The notes beneath the pieces were generated by a model. It made no database searches, was not told where the DNA came from, and worked only from the letters and a program-made list of their open reading frames with translations. A stretch of 20,828 nt of DNA, from positions 1 to 20,828 of the forward strand of contig JAHWIA010000002.1 of the NCBI GenBank assembly GCA_019322855.1, read 5' to 3'. How positions within the stretch are numbered: the stretch's first letter is position 1; every line of letters begins with the position of its first letter. Made by a program: the position numbers and the translations under genes. The DNA is from Candidatus Woesearchaeota archaeon (GTDB lineage: Archaea; Nanobdellota; Nanobdellia; Woesearchaeales; WJKV01). Below, piece by piece: positions 20,701-20,828 of this stretch.

Positions 20701-20828
<128 letters not shown>

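Overview
The window looks like a chromosome segment of a low-GC archaeon, most likely a member of the DPANN group such as a Woesearchaeota- or Pacearchaeota-like lineage. Evidence for Archaea: a group II thermosome, translation factor aIF1A, endonuclease Q, a KH-less beta-CASP nuclease of the aCPSF2 type, type II methionine aminopeptidase, archaeal AMP phosphorylase and the short archaeal triosephosphate isomerase. TATA-like boxes lie about 25-32 nt upstream of many start codons. The phylum-level placement is inference from gene content and style.

Layout. 1-1166 (minus): aIF1A, a HhH-GPD DNA glycosylase of the endonuclease III superfamily and the start of a HAD hydrolase (cut by the window edge) form a tight cluster. 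1221-2996 (minus): a GT2 glycosyltransferase fused to TPRs, followed by a TPR-only protein. 3058-4503 (plus): endonuclease Q, sharing a divergent TATA element with the glycosyltransferase, then tRNA-Ser(UGA). 4572-7266 (minus): an AI-2E/PerM-type membrane protein followed by AMP phosphorylase. 7345-8544 (minus): a membrane-anchored extracellular protein. 8630-9957 (minus): tRNA-Val(GAC) and a second GT2-TPR protein. 10013-12092 (minus): thermosome and a small four-helix membrane protein, each with its own promoter. 12223-12912 (minus): a secreted protein.

12979-13244 is the longest gene-free stretch. It is followed on the plus strand by tRNA-His and histidyl-tRNA synthetase. The last 20 bp of tRNA-His are repeated exactly 89 bp downstream, directly before eight T. 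14802-17857 (minus) is a compact run: DUF1385 membrane protein, beta-CASP nuclease, methionine aminopeptidase. 17933-18652 (plus) is a helical protein with a DUF4145/HEPN-like C-terminal half. 18668-20828 (minus) holds a lipoprotein with an acidic stalk, triosephosphate isomerase overlapping a NYN-domain RNase-like gene by one base, and the C-terminal end of a thioredoxin reductase.

Most genes are core functions (translation, tRNA charging, N-terminal Met removal, protein folding, RNA decay, base repair, nucleotide salvage, glycolysis), with an envelope set of three exported proteins and two glycosyltransferases. I see no transposase, integrase, CRISPR array or obvious defence island. The least ordinary signals are the tRNA-His 3'-end duplication beside hisS, the aberrant conserved positions of tRNA-Val, the paired GT2-TPR genes, the stand-alone HEPN-like gene and a PIP-box-like tail on endonuclease Q.
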